A stretch of DNA of 64,000 nt from NCBI RefSeq assembly GCF_019331715.1, contig NZ_JAHBBG010000008.1, positions 1-64,000 of the forward strand, given 5' to 3'. Origin of the DNA: Bifidobacterium simiiventris. Its GTDB lineage: Bacteria > Actinomycetota > Actinomycetes > Actinomycetales > Bifidobacteriaceae. The position numbers and the translations under genes are program-made. Of the stretch, positions 36,198-46,300 are shown in pieces. The stretch's first letter is position 1; each line of letters starts with the position of its first letter. The notes beneath the pieces are model-generated. The model was given only the letters and a program-made list of their open reading frames with translations. It had not been told where the DNA came from and did not search any database.

Positions 36198-37102
36198 TGA
36201 CGGAACCAGAGAGGGAGCACATGGGCGAGGAACAGGAACAGCAGGGCCGTCTGCTGGGCGCGGCGGACATCCGCCGCATCGCGGCCGACGCGGGCATCAG
36301 CCCGACGAAGAAGTTCGGCCAGAACTTCGTGATCGACCCGGGCACGGTGCGCCGCATCGTGCGCGAGGCCGACGTGACCGCCGACACGCATGTGATGGAG
36401 GTCGGTCCCGGCCTGGGGTCGCTCACGCTGGCGATTCTCGAGACCGGAGCACGCATGACGGCGATCGAGATCGATCCGCCGGTGGCCGAGCGGTTGCCAC
36501 GCACGATCGCGGAGTTCATGCCGGACGCGGTCGACCGGTTCCGCGTCGTCAACCGCGACGCGCTCACCGTCACGCCCGAAAACGTGCCGGATTTCAACGA
36601 CAACGACTCGTTCACACTCGTCGCGAACCTGCCGTACAACGTGGCCACGCCGATCATCCTGACGCTGCTCGAACGGTTCGAGAACCTCGGTTCGTTCCTC
36701 GTGATGGTGCAGAAGGAGGTCGCCGACCGGCTCGCGGCGACGCCCGGCAACAAGATCTACGGCACGCCGAGCGTGAAGCTGGCGTGGTACGGCACCGCGC
36801 GGCGCGTGGGCAATATCGGCCGCAACGTGTTCTGGCCGGCCCCGAACGTGGATTCCGCGCTCGTGCGCTTCGACCGCCACACGCCGCAGGCGCAGGCCGA
36901 ACTGGCCGGCGGCGCGGACCGCGAGACGACGTTCCGTCTGATCGACGCCGCGTTCAGCCAGCGCCGCAAGACGCTGCATGCGGCGCTCAAGCACGAGGTG
37001 CCGGACGAGGCGTTCGCCAAGGCCGGCATCGACCCGACCCGCCGCGGCGAAACGCTCACCGTCGCCGATTTCGCGCGCCTTGCGGCGGAGGTGCGGTCAT
37101 GA
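36197..37102 (+). CDS. rsmA: 16S rRNA dimethyladenosine transferase
   Basis: KsgA/RsmA dimethylates two adjacent adenosines in helix 45 of 16S rRNA. The SAM pocket is clear: KKFGQNFV, MEVGPGLGSLT and IEIDPP. NLPYNVATPI carries the catalytic NLPY motif, and the C-terminal QRRKTLHAAL block is present. The 301-residue length is normal. The ATG at 36197 overlaps the upstream stop by 1 nt and favours coupling; an ATG at 36221 with GAGGGAG upstream is a possible alternative. The ispE start overlaps its stop by 4 nt (ATGA). Confidence 0.93.
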   Translation: MTEPEREHMGEEQEQQGRLLGAADIRRIAADAGISPTKKFGQNFVIDPGTVRRIVREADVTADTHVMEVGPGLGSLTLAILETGARMTAIEIDPPVAERLPRTIAEFMPDAVDRFRVVNRDALTVTPENVPDFNDNDSFTLVANLPYNVATPIILTLLERFENLGSFLVMVQKEVADRLAATPGNKIYGTPSVKLAWYGTARRVGNIGRNVFWPAPNVDSALVRFDRHTPQAQAELAGGADRETTFRLIDAAFSQRRKTLHAALKHEVPDEAFAKAGIDPTRRGETLTVADFARLAAEVRS

Positions 37103-38001
37103 CGTCGGTCATCGTGGACGTGCCGGCGAAGACCAATCTCACGCTGCACGTGGGCGCGCCCCGCGCCGAATGGGGCGGCCGGCACGCGCTCGACACGATC
37201 TACTGCGGCGTGGGCGTTTACGATACCGTCACCCTCACCGATAAGGAACCCGGCGCGGGTTTCTCCCTTGATCTTGCGGGCGGCCATTTGGGCGACCTCG
37301 CGTCCACGGCGAGCGACATGCGCCGCAACCACGCCGTCCTCGCCCTGTTCGCGCTGGCCGAGGCAAGCGGTCGCTCCCCCGACGTGGCGATCCGACTCGA
37401 CAAACGCATCCCTGTCGCGGCCGGTCTGGGAGGCGGTTCGGCCGACGCCGCCGGCACGCTGCTCGGTCTGAACCGGCTGTGGAATCTCGACTGGCCGATC
37501 GAACGGCTGCGTGCGATCGCGGCGACGCTCGGCGCGGACATGCCGTTCTGCCTGAGCGGCGGGTACGCGCACGGCACCGGTTTCGGCGAACAGATCGAAC
37601 CGATTGACAACGATAGCCGCGCTGCGAACGATCTCAGACAGGCCGGATACTGCGGTGCGCTGCTGATCGGCGCGTATCACGACGCGCTCAGCACGCCGGC
37701 CGTCTACCGGCAGTATGATCTCGTCGGCGCGGGCGTCGACCGCAACGGCGAGACGGATGCGAATCACCTGCAGCATGCGGCCATCTCGCTGCATCCGCGC
37801 AGCGGCGAGGCGATCGAACAGGCCCTTGCCGCGGGCGCGCGGCAGGCGTTCGTCTCCGGTTCCGGACCGTCCGTCATCGCGTTCGTACCGGACGACGAAA
37901 CAGCTGCGAACGTACGCGACAACTGGACGTCGTCGCGCTGCGTGGACCGCATCATCGCAGCCGATGCCCCGGCCGTCCCGCGCGTCAGCGAGTGCCGCTA
38001 A
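37099..38001 (+). CDS. ispE: 4-diphosphocytidyl-2-C-methyl-D-erythritol kinase
   Basis: IspE is the GHMP kinase of the MEP isoprenoid pathway. It phosphorylates CDP-ME at the 2-hydroxyl. Visible motifs are VPAKTNLTLHVG (motif 1), PVAAGLGGGSADAAGTL (ATP loop, about residues 110-126) and FVSGSGPSVIAF (motif 3, about 252-263). At 300 residues it has family length. It overlaps rsmA by 4 nt and is followed 31 bp later by the LytR_C gene, so it is part of an operon. Confidence 0.93.
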   Translation: MTSVIVDVPAKTNLTLHVGAPRAEWGGRHALDTIYCGVGVYDTVTLTDKEPGAGFSLDLAGGHLGDLASTASDMRRNHAVLALFALAEASGRSPDVAIRLDKRIPVAAGLGGGSADAAGTLLGLNRLWNLDWPIERLRAIAATLGADMPFCLSGGYAHGTGFGEQIEPIDNDSRAANDLRQAGYCGALLIGAYHDALSTPAVYRQYDLVGAGVDRNGETDANHLQHAAISLHPRSGEAIEQALAAGARQAFVSGSGPSVIAFVPDDETAANVRDNWTSSRCVDRIIAADAPAVPRVSECR

Positions 38002-38032
38002 TGTTGAACCAGTCGATTCGGAGGGCAAGGTC

Positions 38033-38725
38033 ATGAGCGAACATTACGACGAGCGGCAGGCCCGTAAGGCCTACATGCGCAAGCGTCAGGGCACGGTGTT
38101 CAGTATCGCCGTCACGGCCCTGGCGACGGCGCTGGTGATCTCGCTTCTGTTCTATTTCCACGTGTTCGGACTGGGCAGCATCAAGACGGCCGCCACGAAG
38201 CCGAACTATGGCGTGACCGTGCCGTGCGTGCCCAAGGACTCGGACGGCAATCCGGTGAAGTACGTGGACAACAACAAGATCAGCGTGCGCGTGATCAACG
38301 GTACACAGTTCGCCGGCTTCGCACGCGCCGTGGCCGAGGAGCTGGGCACGAACCGCAACTTCCCGAACGTGCAGACCGGCAACTGGCAGACCGGCACCGA
38401 CAAGAAGGGCAATGCGGTCTACAACACCTCGGTCGAGCGCACGACGATCTATTTCGGCAAGAACGCGATTCCCGAGGCGTACACGGTGAACGCGAACTTC
38501 AACGATGCGGTGATGATCATGGACGACCGCACCGACATGCTCGTCGACGTGGTGCTGGGCGCGACGTTCAACGATCTGATCGACCAGAAGGACGTGCCGA
38601 GTTCGGATACGGAGATCACGAGCTTTGCAGGTTGCGTGGCGGCCGACAAGATCACGAACCTGCCCAAGGCGATCGAACACGATCCGGTGGAGCCGATCAG
38701 CACCGACCAGTCCGCCACCCAGTGA
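38033..38725 (+). CDS. Membrane-anchored LytR C-terminal-domain protein
   Basis: This 230-residue protein has a basic cytoplasmic tail, one membrane helix (about 22-45) and an extracytoplasmic LytR_C domain (about 75-195) with ISVRVINGTQFAGFA and VDVVLGATFNDL. This domain is found at the end of LytR-CpsA-Psr wall-teichoic/arabinogalactan ligases and as stand-alone proteins. No catalytic LCP domain is present here. The start ATG follows GGAGGGCAAGG. It is the last gene before a strong terminator. Confidence 0.8.
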   Translation: MSEHYDERQARKAYMRKRQGTVFSIAVTALATALVISLLFYFHVFGLGSIKTAATKPNYGVTVPCVPKDSDGNPVKYVDNNKISVRVINGTQFAGFARAVAEELGTNRNFPNVQTGNWQTGTDKKGNAVYNTSVERTTIYFGKNAIPEAYTVNANFNDAVMIMDDRTDMLVDVVLGATFNDLIDQKDVPSSDTEITSFAGCVAADKITNLPKAIEHDPVEPISTDQSATQ

Positions 38726-38754
38726 CGGCAGCAGGTCATCCGGCCTCCCCTCGA

Positions 38755-38798
38755 CGGAAAGGGTCGCACGAACAATCCCGTTCGTGCGACCCTTTCCG
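38755..38798. terminator. Bidirectional terminator hairpin
   Basis: CGGAAAGGGTCGCACGAAC (38755-38773) pairs perfectly with 38780-38798 across a 6-nt loop. It separates convergent genes, the LytR_C protein and cca. Confidence 0.8.
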
Positions 38799-38807
38799 CA
38801 TTGCGGG

Positions 38808-40226
38808 TCAGTTTGCCGCTTCGGCGTACCAGCGCTTGAGCTCCGCCACGGCCACATCGTGCTCGACCGGGCCGTTATCGAGACGGTATTCAAGCATGTG
38901 CTTGTAGGCGCGGCCGACCATCGGCCCGGGTTCCAGGCCGAGCAGCGACATGATCTCGTTGCCGTCGATGTCCGGCCGGATCGCGTCGAAGTCCTCTTTC
39001 TTCTTAAGCTCGCGCACGCGGTCCTCCATCTCGTCCATCGCGGACGAGAAGATCATCGCCTTGCGCTTGTTCTGCGTGGTCGCGTCGGCGCGCGTGAGCC
39101 GGTTGAGCCGCTCGTACAGGTGGCCGGCGTCCTTGACGTAGCGGCGCACGGCCGAGTCGGTCCACGGCTCGTCCACGTACCCGTGGAAACGCAGGTGCAG
39201 GTTCACGAGCTCGCTCACGTCCTCGACGATGTGGTGGTCGAAGTGCAGTGCGCGCAGCCGCTTGCGCGTCATCTTCGCGCCGACCGCGTCGTGGTGGTGG
39301 AAGCTGACCTTGCCACCGGGCTCGAACTTGCGCGTCTTCGGCTTACCGATGTCGTGCATGAGCGCGGCGAGGCGCAGCGTGAGATCCGGCCGCGGCACCG
39401 GGCCGTCGTCGCCGGTCTCGAGCGCCACCGCGCGGTCGAGCACGATCATCGTGTGCTCGAACACGTCCTTGTGACGGTGGTGTTCGTCGATTTCCAGCTG
39501 CAGCGCAGGGATCTCCGGGAAGACGATGTCCGCGAGTCCGGATTCGACGAGCGCCTCAATGCCGGCGCGCGGACGGTCAGACAGCAGCAGTTTGACGAGT
39601 TCGTCGCGTACGCGTTCGGCCGAGACGATCTCGATGCGGTCGACCATGTCTGTGATCGCCGCGGCCGTCTCCGGTTCGATCGAGAAGCCGAGCTGGGCCA
39701 CGAACCGCACGGCGCGCATCATGCGCAGCGGGTCGTCGTCGAACGACTGGCGCGGGTCGACCGGGGTGCGCAGCACGCCTTTGGCGAGGTCGTTCGCGCC
39801 GCCGAACGGGTCGACGAATTCGAGATCGGGAACGCGCAGGGCCATCGCGTTGACGGTGAAGTCGCGGCGCGACAGGTCGCCTTCGAGCGAGTCGCCGTAG
39901 TTGACTTCGGGCTTGCGCGAGTCCGGATCGTAGACGTCCGACCGGTATGTGGTGACCTCGACCTGCACTTCGGTGCCGTCGGGACGGCGGCGCATCGCGC
40001 CGAGCGTGCCGAACTTGCGGCCCATATCCCAGAAGCCGTCACGTCCCCACCGCCGCAGGATCGGCTCGAACTGCTCGGGACGCGCCGACGAGCAGAAATC
40101 CAGATCGTGAGACTTGCGGCGCAGCAGCAGGTCACGGACCGGACCGCCCACCAGCGCCAGCTCATAGCCCTGTTCGGCGAACAAACGGCCTAATTCGATG
40201 GCCTCGGGCCATACTTCGAAATTCAC
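38808..40226 (-). CDS. cca: CCA tRNA nucleotidyltransferase
   Basis: This 472-residue enzyme adds CCA to tRNA 3' ends. The class II nucleotidyltransferase head is visible (ALVGGPVRDLLL, with catalytic carboxylates in SHDLDFCSS), followed by RRDFTVNAMAL, a DPLRMMRA block and an HD domain (LAALMHDIGKPKTR with HHHDAVGAKM). The window's tRNA lacks encoded CCA, in keeping with need for this enzyme. I prefer the GTG at 40226, which has GAAAGGG 5 nt upstream, over GTG at 40232. It is divergent from the NUDIX gene, as in other actinobacteria. Confidence 0.92.
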   Translation of the reverse strand: MNFEVWPEAIELGRLFAEQGYELALVGGPVRDLLLRRKSHDLDFCSSARPEQFEPILRRWGRDGFWDMGRKFGTLGAMRRRPDGTEVQVEVTTYRSDVYDPDSRKPEVNYGDSLEGDLSRRDFTVNAMALRVPDLEFVDPFGGANDLAKGVLRTPVDPRQSFDDDPLRMMRAVRFVAQLGFSIEPETAAAITDMVDRIEIVSAERVRDELVKLLLSDRPRAGIEALVESGLADIVFPEIPALQLEIDEHHRHKDVFEHTMIVLDRAVALETGDDGPVPRPDLTLRLAALMHDIGKPKTRKFEPGGKVSFHHHDAVGAKMTRKRLRALHFDHHIVEDVSELVNLHLRFHGYVDEPWTDSAVRRYVKDAGHLYERLNRLTRADATTQNKRKAMIFSSAMDEMEDRVRELKKKEDFDAIRPDIDGNEIMSLLGLEPGPMVGRAYKHMLEYRLDNGPVEHDVAVAELKRWYAEAAN

Positions 40227-40312
40227 GCGCACCCTTTCGCAACTTGGGGAACTTTTGTTCTTCTCAGCATAGCGTTACCCCACCTGCGCAAAGTATGAGT
40301 AAGGTGGTTAGC

Positions 40313-41086
40313 ATGATTACGCCAGCGGACCTCGCACGCATGCTCGACCATGCGTCGCTTCGTCATGCCCTGGATCCGTTGGCGCCGGACAAGTTGATGT
40401 ACTCCACGACCTCCGCCGCGCGCACGGATGACGCGGAATCGGGGGAATTCGAATCCACGACCATCCGGGTGCGGGCGACGATCAAACCGTCGGATCCGGC
40501 CGATTCCGACACGCCGGGCACGCTGACCGGCGACGCCAGCGACGCGGAGATCGCCGTCGAGGTCACGCCGTCGAGGCCGTCGCCGGCGAACATGCCGCAG
40601 CGTCGCTCGTCAGACGGCCCGACAACGTTCGCATCTCTGGACGCGCAGGAGCTGCCGGTCGTGCGCGAGTATTCCGCGGGCGGACTCGTGTTCGACGAGC
40701 GTGGCCGCGTCGCGATCATCGCGCGGCATTCGCGCAGCGGGCATCTGGAATGGTGCCTGCCGAAGGGCCATATCGAAAAAGGCGAGACCCCACAGCAGAC
40801 GGCTGTGCGCGAGGTGCACGAGGAGACGGGCATCCTGGGCGAGGTGGTCGATTCGATCGCGACGATCGACTACTGGTTCACCGGAACCAGCCAACGTGTG
40901 CACAAGCTCGTGCATCATTTCGCGCTCAAACAGGTCGGCGGCGAGCTGACCGTTGAGGGCGACCCCGATCATGAGGCCGAGGACGCCATCTGGGTCGATT
41001 TCGACGATCTGGACGGCGTGCTCAGCTATCCTAATGAGCGCAAGATCGCCTGGCTCTATGCCAGGAAACTGAACAGGCAGGCATGA
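40313..41086 (+). CDS. NUDIX hydrolase (MutT4-like)
   Basis: This 257-residue protein has a disordered N-terminus (about 1-115) and a NUDIX domain with the complete box GHIEKGETPQQTAVREVHEE followed by TGI (about 154-176). It would hydrolyse a nucleoside diphosphate derivative; the substrate is unknown. Position between cca and DUF6049/murJ matches the mutT4 locus of mycobacteria. The start at 40313 follows AAGGTGG. The next gene starts 1 nt after its stop codon. Confidence 0.88.
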   Translation: MITPADLARMLDHASLRHALDPLAPDKLMYSTTSAARTDDAESGEFESTTIRVRATIKPSDPADSDTPGTLTGDASDAEIAVEVTPSRPSPANMPQRRSSDGPTTFASLDAQELPVVREYSAGGLVFDERGRVAIIARHSRSGHLEWCLPKGHIEKGETPQQTAVREVHEETGILGEVVDSIATIDYWFTGTSQRVHKLVHHFALKQVGGELTVEGDPDHEAEDAIWVDFDDLDGVLSYPNERKIAWLYARKLNRQA

Positions 41087-41087
41087 C

Positions 41088-43391
41088 GTGAACCTTCCCG
41101 CAGCTTCGGCACGACGCGCTATGAACCGTGCCCTAACCGCATTGCTGGTCGTTGTGATGAGTCTGGCCGTATGCTTCGCCGTGCCCGCGCGAATCGCGCT
41201 GGCCGAGGACGGCGACGGATCGGCCGACACGGCCGACACCAGCACGGCCGACACCAGCACCAGCGAGACGACGGACGCCGCGACCAAACCGACCATCACG
41301 ATCGACTCGGCCACGGCTGTCGTCACCGCATCCTCCGGCTACCATCTCAAAGCCACGATCGCCAACCCGACCGCCGACACGCTGCCGGCCGGCACGCTCA
41401 CGCTGACCGTCAACGCGCGGTTCACGTTCTTCTCGCGCACCGACATCCAGCAGTGGGCCGAAGGCACGACGCCCATCCCCGCAATGGACGTGCTCGGCAC
41501 CGCGGACGTGGCCGAACTCGCGCCGGGAGCGTCAACGAGCGTGACGGTCGACGTCGACCAGGACGACCTGAAGCAGATCGTCTCGTGGGGACCGAAGCCG
41601 CTGGCGCTCACGTATGCAGTGGACGGCCAGATCGAACGGGTGACGCACAGCTTCCTGACCCGTTCGACGGACGGATTGAACATCGCGAGCACGCCGGCCA
41701 TGAACATGACGATCGTGCTGCCGATATCGTCGACCGCATGGCAGGCGGACGAGACGGCCGTCACCAAGCTGGTCAACGGCCAGCCTTCCGGCCCCGCGAA
41801 CGGCGGCAACAATGCCGGCGGCAACGGCACTTCCTCGTCCGGCGAATCGTCCGGCAACACATCCGATAGCGTGTCCGGCAGCTCGTCCGGCGGCGCAAGC
41901 ACCGGCTCGTCCAACGCCACGTCCGGCAGCGCATCCGGCACCCCGTCCAACGCGTCCGCGGACGCGGGCCAGGTGGTCACGCTCGGCGACGACGCGCAGC
42001 TCGAACGCACACGGTTGCAGGCCGTATCCAAGCATCCGGCGCTGCAGGTCATCGCCGACCCGACGACGCTCAACGCGCTGTCCATGCCGCCGCAGGTCAG
42101 CGGCATCATGCAGCCGGCCGGATTCGACATCTCCTCGTACAGCGCGTACGGCGACGCGGACGCCTACCGCGAGGCCGGCGTGGAATCGTCGGCATGGAAC
42201 GCGGACGCCGCGCTGGCCGACTACCGTTCGGCGATCGGCGACCAGAACGCGACGCGCGACACGTACGCGTGGCAGGGCAAGGCCGTCTGGTCGCTGCAAT
42301 CGTTGGCCGAGGCGAAACGGCAGGGATATTCGACCGTGATCGCCGACCACGAGTTCGACGCCAGCGACGACTCGACCGTGCACACCGGCAAGATCGTGGT
42401 GCCGACCGACGCGGGCGAGGTGACCGTGCTCACCGAGCAGCGCGAGCTGAGCCGACTGGCGCAGGGCAAGGCGACCAGCGACACCGCCGACAGCGAGACG
42501 AGCGCGGCCGGACGGCTCGCGCGCTTCGTCGCGCAGAGCGCGTTCTACCAGATGGAACAGCCGTACACCAGCCGCAACCTGCTGGTCTGCTTCGGCACCG
42601 GCACCGACGCGGCCATGATCGACGCGCTGATGAGCGCCGTCGAACAGTCGCCGTGGCTGAATCTGACCGATCTGAACACGCTCAGCGACGCCGACGCGTA
42701 CGCCAGCGGGGACGACGCGCTGCAGCTCGTCCAGGACAGCGTCGCGCTCACCGATACGCAGTCGCAGCAATTCCAGCAAACGTTGGCGTCGCTGACCGCA
42801 AGCCGCAGCAACGTCTCCCAGTTCGTCTCCTCCGTGCTCGACCCCGACAGCGACGACGCGAAGAACTGGGCAACCACGCTGCTGGACGCGCAGTCGACGT
42901 TCGCCTTGCACGCGCTGTCCGGGCACACCGCCACGGCCGAGCACATGGCCACCGGTGCGGTCAGCCTGTCCACGCAACTGCTCAACGGCGTCTCGATCGC
43001 CCCGTCCGAATCGGTGACGGTGGTGAGCGAAACCGCGAAGATGATGGTCACCATCAGCAACCAGCATCCGTATCCGGTGCACGTGAAGGTCTCGTCGCTC
43101 ACCGATTCGCCGGAAATCGTCACCTCGCGCATCGCCGAGACCAACGTGCCCGCGCACGGCGAATCGCAGGTCACGTTCACCATCCGCGTGGCCACGTCCG
43201 GCAAGGCCACGGCCACCATCAGTCTGCAGGATCGCGACGGCCATCCGTTCGGCGCCGCGCAGTCCACCAGCATCACCAGCGTGCTGCGCATCAGCGACAT
43301 GAGCGGCTTCGTGATCATCGGCTTCGCCATCGTGCTCGGCCTGCTCGGCCTGTGGCGTCAGTTCAACCGCAAGAAGGATCCCGACGAATGA
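41088..43391 (+). CDS. DUF6049 family exported membrane protein
   Basis: This 767-residue protein has a signal peptide (about 12-36, ending near RIALAEDG), a large extracytoplasmic region and one C-terminal membrane helix (about 740-758) before a basic tail. A Ser/Gly/Asn-rich insert of about 55 residues lies near 232-286. Its position between a NUDIX gene and murJ, with a 4-nt overlap into murJ, matches the actinobacterial Rv3909-like protein. Function is unknown but probably concerns peptidoglycan export. The GTG start is preceded only by a weak AGGCAGG. Confidence 0.82.
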   Translation: MNLPAASARRAMNRALTALLVVVMSLAVCFAVPARIALAEDGDGSADTADTSTADTSTSETTDAATKPTITIDSATAVVTASSGYHLKATIANPTADTLPAGTLTLTVNARFTFFSRTDIQQWAEGTTPIPAMDVLGTADVAELAPGASTSVTVDVDQDDLKQIVSWGPKPLALTYAVDGQIERVTHSFLTRSTDGLNIASTPAMNMTIVLPISSTAWQADETAVTKLVNGQPSGPANGGNNAGGNGTSSSGESSGNTSDSVSGSSSGGASTGSSNATSGSASGTPSNASADAGQVVTLGDDAQLERTRLQAVSKHPALQVIADPTTLNALSMPPQVSGIMQPAGFDISSYSAYGDADAYREAGVESSAWNADAALADYRSAIGDQNATRDTYAWQGKAVWSLQSLAEAKRQGYSTVIADHEFDASDDSTVHTGKIVVPTDAGEVTVLTEQRELSRLAQGKATSDTADSETSAAGRLARFVAQSAFYQMEQPYTSRNLLVCFGTGTDAAMIDALMSAVEQSPWLNLTDLNTLSDADAYASGDDALQLVQDSVALTDTQSQQFQQTLASLTASRSNVSQFVSSVLDPDSDDAKNWATTLLDAQSTFALHALSGHTATAEHMATGAVSLSTQLLNGVSIAPSESVTVVSETAKMMVTISNQHPYPVHVKVSSLTDSPEIVTSRIAETNVPAHGESQVTFTIRVATSGKATATISLQDRDGHPFGAAQSTSITSVLRISDMSGFVIIGFAIVLGLLGLWRQFNRKKDPDE

Positions 43392-46300
43392 GTTCATCAC
43401 TTGGCCGCAACTCGTTGATCATGGCTGCCGGCACGGCGGCCTCCCGCGTGACCGGTCAGGTGCGCACGATCCTGCTGGCCGTCGCACTCGGCACGACCGG
43501 CCTTGCGGCGAACGCGTATCAGGCCGGCGCGATGATCCCTCAGGCCGTGTTCGCGCTGGTTTCCGGCGGCATCTTCAACGCGGTGCTCGTGCCGCAGATC
43601 GTGCGCACGCTGCAGCAGGATGACGCTGAGGAGCGGCTGAACAAGCTGATTACGTTGGCAATCTCGCTGCTGGCACTCATGACGGTCGTCATGGCCGCGG
43701 CCACGCCGCTGCTGACCATGCTGTACGTCGACGGCACCCCGGAGATGCTTGCACTGACCAACGCGTTCACCTTGTGGTGCATGCCGCAGATCTTCTTCTA
43801 CGGCCTGTACACGGTGCTTGGCCAGGTGCTGGCGGCCAAGGATCATTTCGGCGCGTACGCGTGGAGTTCGGTGGGTGCGAACGTGATCAGCTGCGCGGGA
43901 TTCACCGCGTTCATCCTGCTGTTCGGCCGCGCCACCGAACAGCCGATGGGGTTCTGGACCGGCGACAAGCTGATGCTCACGGCCGGAACGTGGACGCTGG
44001 GTGTGGCGTTCCAGGCGCTGATCCTGTTCGTGCCGCTCACGAAATGCGGCATCCGGTACCGGCCGCGCTGGGGTCTGCACGGCATCGGCCTGCGGTCGAT
44101 GGGCTCGGTGGCCGGCTGGAGCGTCGCGATCGTCGTCGTCGACCAGGTCGCGAGCCTGCTCGCCACGCGCATCACCACGTCCGCGCCGGGAGCCGCGCAC
44201 GCGCGTCTCGGTCTGGACATGGTCGAGGTCGCCGGCAACGCGACGTATCAGAACGCGTTCACGCTGTACATGCTGCCGTATTCGCTCATCGCCGTATCGG
44301 TCGCGACCGCCCTGTTCCCGCGCATCTCGCGCGCGATCGCCGACCACGACATCGACGGCGCGCGCTCGACGCTCAGCCTGTCGCTGCGCAGCATGGGCGT
44401 GCTTATGATGTTCTTCACCGCCGCGTTCATCGTGATGCCGGTACCGATCATCATCGCGCTGCTGCCGTCCGTGAGCATGCACGAGGCGACGCTCATCGCC
44501 GCGCCGCTGATGACGCTCGGTCTCGGCCTGCCGATCTCAAGCGCGTATCTGGTCATCCAGCGCACGTTCTACTCGTTCGAGGACGGCCGCAACCCGTTCC
44601 TGTTCATGCTGCTGTTCAACGTGCTGTTCATCGGATCGGTGTTCGGCCTGAGCCGCGTCACCCCGCCGACGCAGTGGGTGATGCTGGTGGGCGCGGGCTC
44701 CGCGCTCGGCCATCTGGTCGCGTTCCCGTTCCTGATCCCGCCGTTGCGCGCGCGGTTCGAGGGCCGACTGGACGGCCGGCGCATCGCGTGGTCGTACGGG
44801 CAGTCGCTGGTGGCCGGCGCGGCCGCGGTGATCGTGGGATTGCTGGCGCGCGATCCGGTGTACTCGCTGCTGGGCGTCTGGTCGCCGCAGGACGCCGCGG
44901 CGGCGGGATCGCCCGATGCGGGAGCGGCCGGTCATGGCCGTCCGATTACGGCCGCGCAGGCCATGAACATGAACTGGTTCCAGGCGATCGGCGCGTGCGT
45001 GCTGCTGACGATCGTGATCACGGTCGTGTATGTCGGCGTGCTGTGGCTGCTGCGGTCGCGCGAACTGATGATGGCGGTCGACATGGTGAAGTCGCGGCTC
45101 ACGCGGCGGCCGGTCGCCCCCGCAGACCCCGAGCCGGCCGCTACCGCAGCGGCTGATGTGCCGCCCGCGCCGCCGGCGCAGACGCGCGAATCGAAGCCCG
45201 CGCAATCGTCCGCACAGCCGATGGCCTCGACCACACCGACGATTAGAATGACACCGAAACCCTCGTCAGAATCATCTTCGCAATATGGAGTCGGAATGAA
45301 GCCTCAACTGGGAGATACCATCATCAATCGATACACGCTGGTATCACCGTTGCGTAACACCCCCGGCCTGCAGGCATGGAAAGCGAACGATCGCATGCTC
45401 GCGCAGGACTGCCAGGTGTTCGTCATCACCGACCGCCGCGTCGTCACGCAGGTCAACGACGTCACGTCGATCCTTGCGTCCATGCACGATCAGCGGCTCA
45501 CGCAGGTGCTTCAGCTGCATCACAGCGGCGAACTGCCGATCATCGTCACCCGCGAGGACGCCGGACTGTCGCTGAGCGACTATCTGCGCGGCCCGGCACG
45601 CAAGATCCTGAGCTACGCCGCAATCCGATCGATCCTCGGCGAGACCACGTTGATCGTGCGCACGCTGCTCGCGCGCGGCGTGGTCGACCATGCGATCAGC
45701 ACCGACACCGTGCGCATCAGTGCGGCCGGCGTGCAGCTGGCCGACATTCCAGTGAGCATGATGCTGCAGGACGTTTCCGGCAGGACCGACGATTCGACGG
45801 GCGACGAGGAACGCGCGGTGCGCCAACTCGCGGCGCTGCTGTACTCGCTGCTCAACGGCACGCCGTCGAACGCGCACACCGAATACGACATGTCCCGCCT
45901 GAACGACGACATTCCGGGCGAATTCAAGCTGATCTGCCGCCGCGGACTCGGCCTGCACGGCGATAACGGCACGTTCAACGCGCCGATGTCGTCGCTGGCT
46001 GAAATCGATGCGCTGCTGGGCGCGTGGTATCCGCTCAACCAGCTGATGGAGCACGACATCGCGCTGCCGAGCATCGCCGGCACCGCGTCGATCATGCTCG
46101 CCGCGATCAACCCGACCCCGCAGGATGCGCTGATGGAGATTCCGGCCGGCATGGTCAACACGAACCCGCTGCCGCCGCTGTCGCTCAATACGCCGAAGTA
46201 CGCGTCCGCGCTGACCTCCGACGACGTGGTCGACGTGACGCCGCTGACCGGCGATCTGTTCTCCGCGTTCGACGGGCAGCACACCGACGGCAATGGCGCG

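Noticed and set aside
42194..43387. Extended start of murJ overlapping DUF6049
   Set aside because: The upstream part is an Arg-rich off-frame reading of the DUF6049 gene. The ATG at 43388 overlaps its stop by 4 nt and opens the MurJ domain.
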